Assembly: GCA_021776245.1 (NCBI GenBank)
Contig: JAJFGF010000072.1
Coordinates: forward strand, 1-64,000
DNA length: 64,000 bases
Reading direction: 5' to 3'
From: Hyphococcus sp.
GTDB taxonomy: Bacteria; Pseudomonadota; Alphaproteobacteria; Caulobacterales; Parvularculaceae
The stretch's first letter is position 1. Each line of letters opens with the position of its first letter. A model generated the notes under the pieces. The model was not told the origin of the DNA, did not search any database, and saw nothing but the letters and a program-made list of their open reading frames with translations. Positions 53,537-63,038 of this stretch are shown here, piece by piece. A program made the position numbers and the translations under genes.

Positions 53537-54111
53537 CCCGCGCAATATATCACAGGTAATTGCGGTCGTTACTGAATCTGACCGGACCCGTTTGTCAGAA
53601 TGCCGGCAAAGATCACCGGTTCCCGAACCGCCGCGTTCGAGTCTGTTTCCGACACATACTCAACGATCGCCTGATTGATATCTCATAACGCCCGAAACCG
53701 GCCACCGTTGCTTACCAAAACCTTAACCTCCCGTTTAACCGCTTGACTTTGGGGAAAACACCGACGATATACCGCACGCACGTTCCCTTTGGCTGCCGCG
53801 TGAGCAGCCCGCACTCCCGAAAAACCGAGCGATTTTGTTGCTCCATTCCGGTGCAATGATTGACGATGCGCTGTCCAATTCTGGCGTTTCCGCCAGGAAC
53901 TGGGCGAACACCAAGTTCCCACATCACGCGGGGTTCTGACGATCTGGCGGCCCTAAAAGACAATTCTGTCCAGGATCAGTCCATGGTCGCAACCGCATAA
54001 GACGGACAATACCGCAGGCCATGATGGCGATGCGGCAATCCTGTTCGTTTCGATTCATGACGGGTGGAACGGCGTTTTAGGGCCGGCGTCATCCGCTAAA
54101 AGGTAGTTATT
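53537..54111. other. 575-bp region without recognised gene
   Basis: Upstream of the helicase, this stretch shows only a small CGGTTC/GAACCG hairpin near 53617-53633 and an open frame on the minus strand (53712-53963) whose translation resembles no family. TTAAC repeats near 53717-53737 are spaced eight, not seven, bases apart, so they are not a proper CtrA site. It may hold an untranslated leader for the cold-shock-type helicase. Confidence 0.4.
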
Positions 54112-55617
54112 TTGACACAGTTTGAAGCCCTCGGGCTTTCCCCCGGCATTTTGAAATCCGTTGAAGCGCTTGGTTTTAGCGAACCGACGCCAATTCAGCG
54201 CGAAGCGATCCCGCTGGTCATTGCCGGCCATGATTTGATGGGCCTTGCCCAGACCGGCACCGGCAAGACGGCGGCCTTTGGTTTGCCGCTGGTCCACCAT
54301 CTTCTCGCTGAAAAGGCGCGGCCCGCGCCGAAATCGATCCGCTCGCTGATCCTTGCGCCGACGCGCGAGCTGGCCAACCAGATTGCCGGCAATCTCCGGG
54401 ATTATGTTCGGCGCACGCCATTGCGCATCAATGTCGTTGTCGGCGGCGCCTCGATCAACGCACAGATCAGAGATTTAAAACGCGGCACGGATATCCTTGT
54501 CGCTACACCGGGGCGCCTGCTTGATCTGGTGGATCGCAAAGCGGTCTTTCTTGATACAGCAAAATTTCTGGTGCTCGATGAAGCCGATCAAATGCTTGAC
54601 CTTGGCTTTATCCATTCGCTCAAAACCATTGCGAAACTTCTGGGCACGCCGCGCCAGACACTCCTGTTTTCGGCGACGATGCCGAAATCAGTCGAAACGC
54701 TTTCGCGCGCCTATCTCACGGATCCGGTGCGGATAGAAACATCACCGTCGGGCCGCGCTGCCGACAAAGTCAGCCAGTCGGTTCATTTTATGCCGCAAAA
54801 AGGCAAGACTGATCTCCTGCGCGATTTGCTCGCCCAACGGCCAAATGATTTATCTCTGGTTTTTTCTCGCACCAAACATGGCGCAGAAAAGCTGATGAAA
54901 ACGCTTGCCGGGTGGGGTTTCAAGACGGACTCCATTCACGGCAACAAAAGCCAGGGCCAGCGCGACCGCGCAATCAAGGCTTTCCGCAGCGGTCAAATTC
55001 GCGTGCTCGTCGCAACTGATGTTGCAGCACGCGGGATCGATATTCCCGGCGTCAGCCATGTCTATAATTTCGACCTGCCGGAAGTCGCGGAAAACTATGT
55101 TCACCGGATCGGCCGCACCGCGCGCGCCGGCGCTGAAGGTGAAGCGGTTGCGTTTTGCTCAGCCGATGAATTCCATCTTCTGCGTGGTGTCGAAAAATTA
55201 ATGGGGATCAAGGTTCGCGTCGCCAGCGGTTCGCTGACGGAAGAAGAAAAAGCGATGTCCAGCCGTAACGCCAAGGCACGCGGGCGGCGAGGCGCTCGAC
55301 CGAACAATGGCGCCCGCGGCAAACCGCAATGGCGCGGTCGCAAAGGCGAAAATTCGGGCGGCAAATCCGCTGATCAAGGCGCCGCCGGACCAGCTGGCAA
55401 AAATCGCCATACGCGGAACGGCGACGCAGCTGAAGTGCAGGAGAAAATTCGCGCAGCAGCGAATGCGGGCAATGACGGCGCCAAACGCAAAAAGTACAAG
55501 CCGGGCCGCAAGCGTTCAAAGCCTGGTGCGCCGGCGAATGAAAACCACCCAAACAATAACAGCGGCAAGCGACCGGCCAAGCGCTACAAGCCAAAGAGAA
55601 AATTCGCCGCCGCCTAA
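54112..55617 (+). CDS. DEAD-box RNA helicase (RhlE type)
   Basis: The protein has 501 aa. It starts at TTG with AAGGT upstream. All helicase motifs are present: Q motif (PTPIQREAIP), AQTGTGKT (I), PTRELA (Ia), DEADQMLDLGF (II), SAT (III), RGIDIPGVSHVYNFDLP (V) and HRIGRTARAG (VI). The last 110 residues are basic, low in complexity, Lys/Arg/Gly/Asn-rich, typical of RhlE-like tails binding RNA. Such helicases assist ribosome assembly and cold growth. The gene is followed by a palindromic repeat that could act as terminator. Confidence 0.93.
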   Translation: MTQFEALGLSPGILKSVEALGFSEPTPIQREAIPLVIAGHDLMGLAQTGTGKTAAFGLPLVHHLLAEKARPAPKSIRSLILAPTRELANQIAGNLRDYVRRTPLRINVVVGGASINAQIRDLKRGTDILVATPGRLLDLVDRKAVFLDTAKFLVLDEADQMLDLGFIHSLKTIAKLLGTPRQTLLFSATMPKSVETLSRAYLTDPVRIETSPSGRAADKVSQSVHFMPQKGKTDLLRDLLAQRPNDLSLVFSRTKHGAEKLMKTLAGWGFKTDSIHGNKSQGQRDRAIKAFRSGQIRVLVATDVAARGIDIPGVSHVYNFDLPEVAENYVHRIGRTARAGAEGEAVAFCSADEFHLLRGVEKLMGIKVRVASGSLTEEEKAMSSRNAKARGRRGARPNNGARGKPQWRGRKGENSGGKSADQGAAGPAGKNRHTRNGDAAEVQEKIRAAANAGNDGAKRKKYKPGRKRSKPGAPANENHPNNNSGKRPAKRYKPKRKFAAA

Positions 55618-55622
55618 AGCCA

Positions 55623-55724
55623 GAGCAGTTTAACCAATCTCCGATTTGGTTAAACTACTCTCAGTTATTGTTTGGTCACGTTTTCAAACAGCGAAACCGG
55701 GCCCACTTTCGCTGAAAACGCTCT
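55623..55724. repeat. Palindromic intergenic repeat, copy 2, and probable bidirectional terminator
   Basis: First hairpin: AGTTTAACCAA (55627-55637) with TTGGTTAAACT (55646-55656), flanked by GAG/CTC. Then TTATTGTTTGGTCACG and a second hairpin CAGCGAAA (55689-55696) with TTTCGCTG (55707-55714), enclosing CCGGGCCCAC. Same two-hairpin plan and shared words as the element at 51182. Lies between the convergent helicase and pfkB genes. Confidence 0.65.
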
Positions 55725-56649
55725 AAGTCTGGGTCGTTTGATACAAGCGCTCCACATCCGCCGGATCGAACAAAGCTGTGCCTTCTGTCATTCGCGTGGC
55801 TGCCGCCGCAGCCATGCCGTAATGCAAGGCCTTTTCATCGCTGTCGCCGCGGGCAAGGCCCACCAGCAACGCGGCGACAAAAGAGTCGCCAGCGCCAACG
55901 GCGCTATGCGCCTTTACTTTTAGCGCGCCGACGCGAACAGCGCCGTTCTTTGACGCCATCACAGACCCATCGCCCCCATGGGTGACGATCATGCGTTCGA
56001 CGCCGCCTTCGCCGACAGTTGCCTTGGCGTATTCGGTGATTTCATCAGGCCAATGGAGATCGCGGCCGGCGAGTTCCTGATATTCATGCTTGTTCTGGCG
56101 AAGCATATAGATGCCTTCGGATATGGCTTCGCGAACGCCGCTGATCGAGTCGAGAACAAAAAGCGCGCCCTTGTCCTTTGCCGCGCGCGCGGCCTGCGCC
56201 CAGAAATCCGCCGGCGCCCCCGGGGGCAGACTGCCGCTGCCGACGACATAGCCGCCAGGCTTTGCATTATCGCGGACCGCGTCAAGCAGATTTTTGGCGT
56301 CGGCAGCGGACAATTGCGCGCCCGGCAGATTAAACCGGTATTCATTTCCTTGCGCGCGTTCCGTGATGTGAAATGCGAGCCGCGTCTCACCGGAGACCGG
56401 CACTGTCAGCATCGGCACTTTTTCCGCCGCGACCACACGCACCAGCGCGTCCCCATAAATGCCCGCAGTCGTAAAAATCGCCAGCGTTTCGCCGCCGAGG
56501 CGCGATACGGCGCGCGCCACATTGATGCCGCCGCCGCCGGGATGGGTTTGGGGATCGCGGCAGCGTAACTTTCGGTTCGGTTCAACGAAATCCGCCTGAA
56601 CCGCATAATCGAGAGCAGGGTTGGGCGTTAACGTGATGATGCGCGGCAC
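55723..56649 (-). CDS. pfkB: 6-Phosphofructokinase II (PfkB, ribokinase family)
   Basis: The protein has 308 aa. The substrate loop PGGGGINVARAVSRLGG matches E. coli Pfk-2 closely, with the later NEYRFNLPGAQLS also typical. The ribokinase family catalytic motif is AHSAVGAGDSFVAALL (Asp base near residue 251). Tagatose-6-phosphate or fructose-1-phosphate kinases are possible alternatives. It starts one base overlapping the radC stop, so it ends the sfsA-map-radC-pfkB operon. Confidence 0.85.
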   Translation of the reverse strand: MPRIITLTPNPALDYAVQADFVEPNRKLRCRDPQTHPGGGGINVARAVSRLGGETLAIFTTAGIYGDALVRVVAAEKVPMLTVPVSGETRLAFHITERAQGNEYRFNLPGAQLSAADAKNLLDAVRDNAKPGGYVVGSGSLPPGAPADFWAQAARAAKDKGALFVLDSISGVREAISEGIYMLRQNKHEYQELAGRDLHWPDEITEYAKATVGEGGVERMIVTHGGDGSVMASKNGAVRVGALKVKAHSAVGAGDSFVAALLVGLARGDSDEKALHYGMAAAAATRMTEGTALFDPADVERLYQTTQT

Positions 56650-57353
56650 TATAATAATCCCAGTGATTTAAAGCTCGCATGGTCTTTATGGCCAATGATC
56701 AAATGATCATGTACGGAGATATTCAGCGCTTTGGCGGCGCCGGCGATCTGATTGGTCATGTCAATATCGGCGCGGGAAGGCGTCGGATCGCCTGACGGAT
56801 GATTGTGGACAAGGATAATCGCTGAGGCGCCCAGTTCCAGGGCGCGCTTGACCACTTCGCGCGGATAGACCGGCGTGTGATCAACGGTGCCGCGCTGTTG
56901 CACTTCATCAGCGATGAGAATGTTTTTTCTGTCAAGAAATAGAATGCGAAAGAGTTCGGTTTTTTCGTCCGCCATTGCCGAACGGCAGTAGGCGATCAAA
57001 TCATTCCAGGACGACACAACCGGGCGTTTCAGGACGCGCTCCTGGGACAGTTTCACAGCGGCGGCGTGAACAATCTTGAATTCCTGCACAACGCGGTCCG
57101 AAACGCCCTTGATCTCCTTCAGCCGTTCCGGCGGCGCGGCGATGGCTTGCGAAAATCCGCCAAAAGTGGTGATCAGTTCCTTGGCGAGCCGTTTTACATC
57201 CACGCGCATGATGGCGCGGAACAAAACCAATTCCAGAAGCTCGTAATCCTGGACGCCGTCAACGCCGGCCTTCATGAAACGGTCGCGCAAGCGATCGCGA
57301 TGGCCTGCAGAGTGGTCCCGCGCGCCGCCGGATTTCGGCGAACCGTCACCCAT
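56649..57353 (-). CDS. radC: RadC family JAB-domain protein
   Basis: The protein has 234 aa. An N-terminal HhH region (residues 15-80, [10 protein letters not shown] and ELLELVLF) precedes the MPN/JAB metallo-domain with [18 protein letters not shown], supplying His, His and Asp zinc ligands and the Ser. A DNA repair role was long assumed but is not established. It overlaps map and pfkB by one base at each end (TAATG), a tight operon. Confidence 0.93.
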   Translation of the reverse strand: MGDGSPKSGGARDHSAGHRDRLRDRFMKAGVDGVQDYELLELVLFRAIMRVDVKRLAKELITTFGGFSQAIAAPPERLKEIKGVSDRVVQEFKIVHAAAVKLSQERVLKRPVVSSWNDLIAYCRSAMADEKTELFRILFLDRKNILIADEVQQRGTVDHTPVYPREVVKRALELGASAIILVHNHPSGDPTPSRADIDMTNQIAGAAKALNISVHDHLIIGHKDHASFKSLGLL

Positions 57354-58201
57354 TATGCGTAGGGCGGCTGATCAAGCCCTTTTGGCGATTTTGTAAAAAT
57401 CTCAAATCCCGTTTCCGTAACGCCAATCGAATGTTCAAACTGCGCCGACAGGGACTTGTCGCGGGAGACCGCTGTCCAACCATCCTTCAACAGTTTTACA
57501 TCCGGACGACCGTTGTTGATCATCGGTTCGATGGTAAAAAACATACCTTGTCTGAGCACGGTGTTCGAGGCGCGGTGTACGCCGCCGAAGCTGTCTTTAA
57601 ATTGCGCGTAATGGACGATGTTTGGCGGTGCGTGAAAGACACGGCCAAGGCCATGGCCGCAAAAATCACGGACGACGGAAAACCCTTGCCCCTCGGCCAG
57701 CGTCTGAATGGCGTGGCCGATATCACGAAGGGTCGCGCCGGGCTTGACGGATTCGATACCCGCCATCATTGCGTCATAGGTTGCATCGATCAGACGGCGC
57801 GCTTTTACCTTCGGCTCACCTGCATAATACATGCGGCTGGTGTCCCCATGCCAACCATCGACGATCACCGTGACGTCGATATTCATGATATCGCCATTCT
57901 TCAGCGCTTTCGGGCCCGGAATGCCGTGGCAAATAACATGGTTGAGGGAAATGCAGCTTGAATGGCGATAGCCGCGATAGCCGACTGTTGCCGGTATGGC
58001 GCCGTGATCAAAAACAAATTCGCGTACAAGATCGTCAAGCGCGCCGGTCGTGACGCCGGGCGTCACATGTTCCGTGAGCATATCGAGGGCAGATGCGGCG
58101 ACGCGGCCGGCTTTGCGCATGCCTTCAAAATCCGCCGCATCGTGGATTGTAATTTCGCCTTCACGAGGCGATTCCTCATAGTCAATTGCGGTTTCCGTCA
58201 T
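57353..58201 (-). CDS. map: Methionine aminopeptidase
   Basis: The protein has 282 aa, starting at the ATG at 58201 whose first bases overlap the sfsA stop (ATGA). It removes N-terminal Met from nascent proteins. Pita-bread fold metal ligands: Asp in [18 protein letters not shown], His in GHGLGRVFH, and Glu in TIEPM and [24 protein letters not shown] is the class I substrate motif. An upstream frame extension lies within sfsA and is ignored. Confidence 0.95.
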   Translation of the reverse strand: MTETAIDYEESPREGEITIHDAADFEGMRKAGRVAASALDMLTEHVTPGVTTGALDDLVREFVFDHGAIPATVGYRGYRHSSCISLNHVICHGIPGPKALKNGDIMNIDVTVIVDGWHGDTSRMYYAGEPKVKARRLIDATYDAMMAGIESVKPGATLRDIGHAIQTLAEGQGFSVVRDFCGHGLGRVFHAPPNIVHYAQFKDSFGGVHRASNTVLRQGMFFTIEPMINNGRPDVKLLKDGWTAVSRDKSLSAQFEHSIGVTETGFEIFTKSPKGLDQPPYA

Positions 58202-58926
58202 GCCTGTTCCAGCTTTATCTCCAATGCGCGTCGAAGACGTACCTCGACCGTTGTAACTTCGCAATCATAACAGAGCGTTTCAACACCTGCAGCAACCGCC
58301 GCTTTGAGGCCCGCTGCATAGGCGGGGTCAAGGTCGGCGGCGGGCGTAAAAGCCCTGCAATCATTGCGCTGTACGATAAAAAGCATGACCGCACGGGCGC
58401 CGTCAGCGGCGATCTGCATCAATTCTTTCAAATGCCTGGCGCCGCGTTTGGTCACCGAATCCGGGAATTCGGCAAGCCCGGGCTGGCGTGACAAATGAAC
58501 GTTTTTGACCTCAACATAGCAGGGCGCGGTGCGGCCGGTGCGATTTGCGGCGGGTGTTTCCAGCAACAGGTCAATGCGGCTCGCCTCGCCATATTTCACT
58601 TCCCGGCGGATCGATTCATAGCCGGTGAGTTCAGGGATGACGCCCGCTTCGATTGCTTCATGGGCGATCTTGTTGGGGTTCGATGTATTGATGGGAATGA
58701 GCGTCTTGCCGATCTCAACGAGTTCCCAGGAGAACGCCAGTTTGCGTTTTGGATTTTGGTGCTCATTGACCCATACAGCTGCGTCCTCAATCGCAACGCC
58801 CAGCATGGAACCCGGATTGGCGCAATGAGCGGTGATCTCGCGGCCGTCATCCAGTGCGATATCTGCGAGAAAGCGCTTATAGCGCTTGATCAGCCGCCCG
58901 TGCAGGAGAGGGGATGGAAGACGCAT
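58198..58926 (-). CDS. sfsA: Sugar fermentation stimulation protein A
   Basis: The protein has 242 aa from the ATG at 58926 preceded by AAGGAA; upstream frame is noncoding. Conserved segments are LIKRYKRFLADI, HCANPGSM, SRIDLLLE and PCYVEVKNVHL with FPDSVTKRGARHLKEL. SfsA is a putative nuclease-fold, DNA-binding protein with an unclear role. It is the first gene of the operon with map, radC and pfkB. Confidence 0.93.
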   Translation of the reverse strand: MRLPSPLLHGRLIKRYKRFLADIALDDGREITAHCANPGSMLGVAIEDAAVWVNEHQNPKRKLAFSWELVEIGKTLIPINTSNPNKIAHEAIEAGVIPELTGYESIRREVKYGEASRIDLLLETPAANRTGRTAPCYVEVKNVHLSRQPGLAEFPDSVTKRGARHLKELMQIAADGARAVMLFIVQRNDCRAFTPAADLDPAYAAGLKAAVAAGVETLCYDCEVTTVEVRLRRALEIKLEQA

Positions 58927-59081
58927 GGCGCGGTTCCTTATAGGAATGCCATGGGGAACACCACCGGCCGCCAGCGGCGGGCCGCAATAACATTCAAAAG
59001 TGGCGTCGGCGCGCTCACATGCTAGATTGCGCGCAAGCTCCGTGTGTTGCGTTTTACGGCATATGAAAAAGGAGACAACAC

Positions 59082-59531
59082 ATGAAATATATTTCGATAT
59101 TGCCTGTGCTTTTGCTGCTGGCCGCTTGCGCCCGGGACGGCGCTGAAACAGAAAATCCAGCGAATGGTGATCCGGTGAAAGGCGACCCTTCATCGGCGAC
59201 TGATTGCCCGGTGATCAGCAGCCACAGTTGGAGCGCCTGGATTGATGCGGAGCCGCCCGAGCCCGCACGATTGCACATTCGCGGCGAAGCCGTTTTGCCC
59301 ACGCCCGGATATACAGCGTCATGGCGCATTGGCGCTGCTGATCGCATGATACCGCCGGGTCAGCATATGCATCTGTCATTCGCTGCGCCGGATGCCGTCG
59401 TCACGCAGGTCATCACAACAGAAAACGTCGCCTATGAAGGCGAGGCAACCTATCCCGAATATCGCGTGATCTATGTTCATTGCGGCGACGCGCAGCTGGC
59501 GGAAATCAGCGACATTACAACAGCGCATTAA
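59082..59531 (+). CDS. Hypothetical lipoprotein
   Basis: The protein has 149 aa with a lipoprotein signal (MKYISILPVLLLLAAC, Cys 16 in lipobox LAAC). The mature domain has CPVISSHSWSAWID followed by EPARLHIRGEAVLPTPGY and a late VHCGDAQLAEISDI, with two Cys that might pair. Small secreted proteins with this motif occur in related genomes as hypotheticals. A ribosome site AAAGGAG precedes the ATG. It lies 90 bp before the M1 peptidase on the same strand. Confidence 0.7.
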   Translation: MKYISILPVLLLLAACARDGAETENPANGDPVKGDPSSATDCPVISSHSWSAWIDAEPPEPARLHIRGEAVLPTPGYTASWRIGAADRMIPPGQHMHLSFAAPDAVVTQVITTENVAYEGEATYPEYRVIYVHCGDAQLAEISDITTAH

Positions 59532-59621
59532 GCGCCATACCGCCCAATTTGCCGCCTTGCCGCTTATCGGCCGCGCCGCTAGGGTGCGCCGCGCTTATCC
59601 AGTATTTTCGAGGTATTCCCT

Positions 59622-61538
59622 ATGATTTATCGTGTCGCCCTCCTGTTTTCCGGTCTCACAATTTTGCTCGCCGCCTGCTCTCGCGAACCGGAAGTTAGCG
59701 CAACGCCGCCGGAGGAGGGCGTCGAAAAAGAAGCGACCTGGACGATGTTGGCGCCGGAAGATGCGATCGATCCCTTTACCTACGCCAACTACAACGAAGT
59801 GCGCGTCACCAATGTGGATCTCGATCTCAAGGTCAGTTTTGACGAAAAGACGCTTACAGGCGCGGCGGAAATCGATTTTGAGCGGCTAAACCCCGAGGCG
59901 GCAATTCTGGTTTTAGACGCCAACGATCTGGCGATCAGCAATGTTGAAGCGTTTTCAAATAGTGATTGGGTCGAGACGGCTTACACCATGGGCGAAGACG
60001 ATCCGGTGCTTGGTTCGCGGCTTGAAATAAGCCTCCCCAACGGCGCCAAGAAAGTCCGCATCGCCTATGGCACCAGCCCAGATGCAGAAGGGTTGCAATG
60101 GCTGTCGCCGGAACAGACCGCGGGAAAGACGCATCCATTCATGTTCAGCCAGTTTCAGCCAATGCTCGCGCGCAGCATGGCGCCCTTACAGGATACGCCG
60201 GCCGTGCGCATGACTTATTCCGCCCACATAAAAACGCCGCCGGCGCTGATCGCCCTGATGAGCGCACGTCAGGATCAAAGCGGTAACCGGGACGGCGATT
60301 ATACCTTCAAGATGTCGCAGCCGATCCCGTCCTACCTGCTCGCGATTGTTGTCGGCGATTTTGGCTTCAAAGCGATCAACGATCATATCGGCGTTTATGC
60401 GGAAGACTATATTCTGTCAGCTTCGGCTGCGGAATTCGCCGATACGCCGGCCATGGAAGAAGCCAATGCAGCGCTCTACGGCCCCTATCGCTGGGGACGC
60501 TATGACATGATTGTCCTGCCGCCGAGCTTTCCGTTTGGCGGCATGGAAAACCCGCGCCTGTCTTTCCTGACGCCAACGCTGATCGCCGGCGACAAAAGCC
60601 TCACCAATGTTGTCGCGCATGAACTGGCGCATTCATGGTCCGGTAATCTCGTCACCAACGCGACGTGGCGCGACGCCTGGCTCAATGAAGGCTTTACCTC
60701 CTATGTAGAAAACCGCGTCATGGAAGCGCTCTATGGAGAGAGCCGCGCGGTCATGGAACGCGCGCTGGATCTTGAGACATTGAAAAGAGCTATCGCCGAG
60801 GCCGACCGGCCGGAGCTGACAGCGCTGAAAATGCCGGCGGACCTGGCCCATCCCGACGACGCCTTCAGTCAGGTTTCCTATGCGGGGGGCATGTTCTTTC
60901 TAAAATTTCTGGAAGAACGCTTTGGACGCGAAGTTTTTGATCCCTTTATCAAGGGCTACTTTGATCATTTTGCTTTTCAGAGCATCACGACAGAAGATTT
61001 CCTCGCCTATTTTGAAGATAATCTGTGGACCGATCATCCGGATGCGGTGACGAAAGCGGAAATAGATGCGTGGGTTTTTGAACCCGGCTTACCCGATACC
61101 GTCCAAAATCCGCAATCGGACGCTTTTGACAAGGTCACGGCGCAACAATCGGCCTGGCTCGGCGGCGGCGACCTCGCCGGCATTGAAACCGCGGCCTGGA
61201 CGACCCATGAATGGCTGCATTTTATCAATACATTACCGTCGGATTTGTCGCTTGATGATTTTACGGCGCTTGACGGGCTGTTTTCCCTCAGTACATCGCA
61301 AAATGCAGAGATCGCATTTGCCTGGTATATGAAGGCGATTGCCGCAGGCTATGAACCGGCGCTGGATCCGCTCGACGCATTTTTAATGCGTGTCGGCCGC
61401 GGCAAGTTCATTTACCGACTTTACCAAAGGCTCGTTGATCAGGATAAGCGCGAATGGGCCGAGGCGGTATACGAACGGGCGCGGCCTGGCTATCACCCGA
61501 TTGCCCAGCGGCGGATTGATGCGATATTTGCGGAGTAG
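59622..61538 (+). CDS. M1 family metallopeptidase lipoprotein (leukotriene-A4-hydrolase-like)
   Basis: The protein has 638 aa with a lipoprotein signal (FSGLTILLAAC, Cys 22). The substrate motif GGMEN (near residue 307, usually GAMEN) and the zinc motif HELAHSW with NEGFTSYVE (HExxH-x18-E, His 333 and 337, Glu 356) are intact. A C-terminal helical domain resembles the LTA4H C domain. It is a periplasm-facing aminopeptidase. Its last 131 bp overlap the 3' end of the convergent gene at 61408. Confidence 0.92.
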   Translation: MIYRVALLFSGLTILLAACSREPEVSATPPEEGVEKEATWTMLAPEDAIDPFTYANYNEVRVTNVDLDLKVSFDEKTLTGAAEIDFERLNPEAAILVLDANDLAISNVEAFSNSDWVETAYTMGEDDPVLGSRLEISLPNGAKKVRIAYGTSPDAEGLQWLSPEQTAGKTHPFMFSQFQPMLARSMAPLQDTPAVRMTYSAHIKTPPALIALMSARQDQSGNRDGDYTFKMSQPIPSYLLAIVVGDFGFKAINDHIGVYAEDYILSASAAEFADTPAMEEANAALYGPYRWGRYDMIVLPPSFPFGGMENPRLSFLTPTLIAGDKSLTNVVAHELAHSWSGNLVTNATWRDAWLNEGFTSYVENRVMEALYGESRAVMERALDLETLKRAIAEADRPELTALKMPADLAHPDDAFSQVSYAGGMFFLKFLEERFGREVFDPFIKGYFDHFAFQSITTEDFLAYFEDNLWTDHPDAVTKAEIDAWVFEPGLPDTVQNPQSDAFDKVTAQQSAWLGGGDLAGIETAAWTTHEWLHFINTLPSDLSLDDFTALDGLFSLSTSQNAEIAFAWYMKAIAAGYEPALDPLDAFLMRVGRGKFIYRLYQRLVDQDKREWAEAVYERARPGYHPIAQRRIDAIFAE

Positions 61539-62781
61539 TTTTTTTCGGCTGTCCCGGCGCCGCCTTAACAGCGCTTTTTTGCAACCGGTGCTTGCGTTTG
61601 TCTTTTCCGGCGCGAGCAGCCGCAGCAATGCGGGCGCGTGCGAAATCGATAAACTGTTGGTAATGCTGCTTGTCCTTAAAGGCGCGTTTCGGCGCGGCGA
61701 TTGCTTCATAAGCGCTGAGGACGAGATAGGCGGTGCGTTTTTTTTCCAGAATGTTTTCAAAAGCAACCCATTCGAACGCCTGTTTAACACCGCGGCTCTC
61801 GCGATATACCGCAGAATTTGAAAGCGTTATTGTCGTCAGATTGGTCTGGTTGAAAGGCCAGTCACTGTCCCGCCGAAACTGCGGCGCAAACTGCATAATC
61901 CCGTGATAATTTGTCAGCAATGTAATGGCGGCGATGAAAGCGAACAAAATCCCCATCATGAGCAATGGATATGCCTGTTGCAGCAAGGCGCCGTAAAATC
62001 CGGCCGCCGACATCAGGACTGACAGACAAAACCCGGTCAGGATAAGCGGTTTTGACAAGGAAAGCCGGCGCAGCATTGGCCGTTTTTTCTCTTTTCCTGA
62101 TCTCCGCCAATCGCGGAATTCGTCATAATCGGAAGGAGACGCCTCATATAAAACGGCAACGCTGTCATTATCGCGGTTTTCCGCAACCGATAACGGCGCT
62201 TCGATACGCCCGGCAAGACGGGCAAATATCTTTTCCTTATTTTCCCGTTGCGGGATCGCATTTTTCGGCAGGAATTCATAATCGCCATTCTTAAAGCGAA
62301 ATATAAAACTGGTTTTGGTTTCCTGAATCCCGTCAAACGCCGCCCAGAGAATTTTCTGCGTTTTTAACGGCGTTTTGATGGTCAGGTTATCGGGGGAAAG
62401 ATCGATCAGCGCCCTGCCGGTCGATAAGCCGTCTTTGACAAGCCCGGCTGGCGGCGCTTTGGGGCGCAGTTTGCGGCCAGCCCGATAGAGCCAGAACCAT
62501 AGAAGCGCCGTAACGGCGGCGCCGGCAATTCCGATAATCAGTCCCGGCGCGTCCGCACCCATACCCATGGCCTGATCCATCAAAGCTGAGCCGGCGCGAT
62601 TGGCCGCATTTTCCGCAAAGCTCGAGAGTTCGACATAAAGATTGAGAATGACCGTTACCGTCACCGCGCTTAAAAGGACGAAAGCGATGACAGTGCGGGC
62701 GATCTCCCATTCCAGCCGGCGCCGGGCGCCAAGGAATGCATCCAACTGATCCTGTTTATCAATATGCGCCTGGATGATCAT
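61408..62781 (-). CDS. Membrane protein with two YcxB-like modules
   Basis: The protein has 457 aa, built as an internal duplication: two membrane helices (about 27-48 and 78-100) then a YcxB-like soluble module (about 115-200), and again two helices (about 250-300) then a second module (about 325-415). Each module has the pattern L-S-x-x-x-hydrophobic...W-x-A-F-x-x-I and a Pro-Lys-x-A-hydrophobic turn. The last 43 residues are low complexity and are encoded opposite the M1 peptidase's end, suggesting loss of an earlier stop. No function is known. Confidence 0.75.
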   Translation of the reverse strand: MIIQAHIDKQDQLDAFLGARRRLEWEIARTVIAFVLLSAVTVTVILNLYVELSSFAENAANRAGSALMDQAMGMGADAPGLIIGIAGAAVTALLWFWLYRAGRKLRPKAPPAGLVKDGLSTGRALIDLSPDNLTIKTPLKTQKILWAAFDGIQETKTSFIFRFKNGDYEFLPKNAIPQRENKEKIFARLAGRIEAPLSVAENRDNDSVAVLYEASPSDYDEFRDWRRSGKEKKRPMLRRLSLSKPLILTGFCLSVLMSAAGFYGALLQQAYPLLMMGILFAFIAAITLLTNYHGIMQFAPQFRRDSDWPFNQTNLTTITLSNSAVYRESRGVKQAFEWVAFENILEKKRTAYLVLSAYEAIAAPKRAFKDKQHYQQFIDFARARIAAAARAGKDKRKHRLQKSAVKAAPGQPKKTTPQISHQSAAGQSGDSQAAPVRIPPRPIRAYPDQRAFGKVGK

Positions 62782-63002
62782 GTCGAGCCCTTGTCTGGAG
62801 CGTTTCAGCGGTTGACAGGGATGCTTTCAATGGAATCCTTTGGCGGCTTCACCGGCAAACTCGCCGTTCCAGTGAAGCGCGTCAGCGCCGAACGCAATAA
62901 AGCATCATTTGAATCGGATTGACTGAGCCTTGATTCAGCCAGCCCGCTCCAACGCGCTTTACTATGAACAAAGGCCGATAATCGTTTGTTAAATGAATAT
63001 GG

Positions 63003-63027
63003 ACAAAGCCGAAAATCCCGGCTTTGT
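63003..63027 (-). terminator. Hairpin downstream of the lactonase-like gene
   Basis: ACAAAGCCG (63003-63011) and CGGCTTTGT (63019-63027) form a perfect 9-bp stem with a 7-base loop just beyond the minus-strand stop at 63039. There is no clear U-tract, so the terminator role is tentative. Confidence 0.45.
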
Positions 63028-63038
63028 TGCGCGCAATT

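Noticed and set aside
53717-53737. TTAA and TTAAC pair resembling a CtrA box
   Set aside because: The spacer is eight bases rather than seven, so it does not fit the consensus.
53712-53963. Minus-strand open frame in the pre-helicase gap
   Set aside because: No recognisable motif, no ribosome site; kept only as part of the unassigned region.
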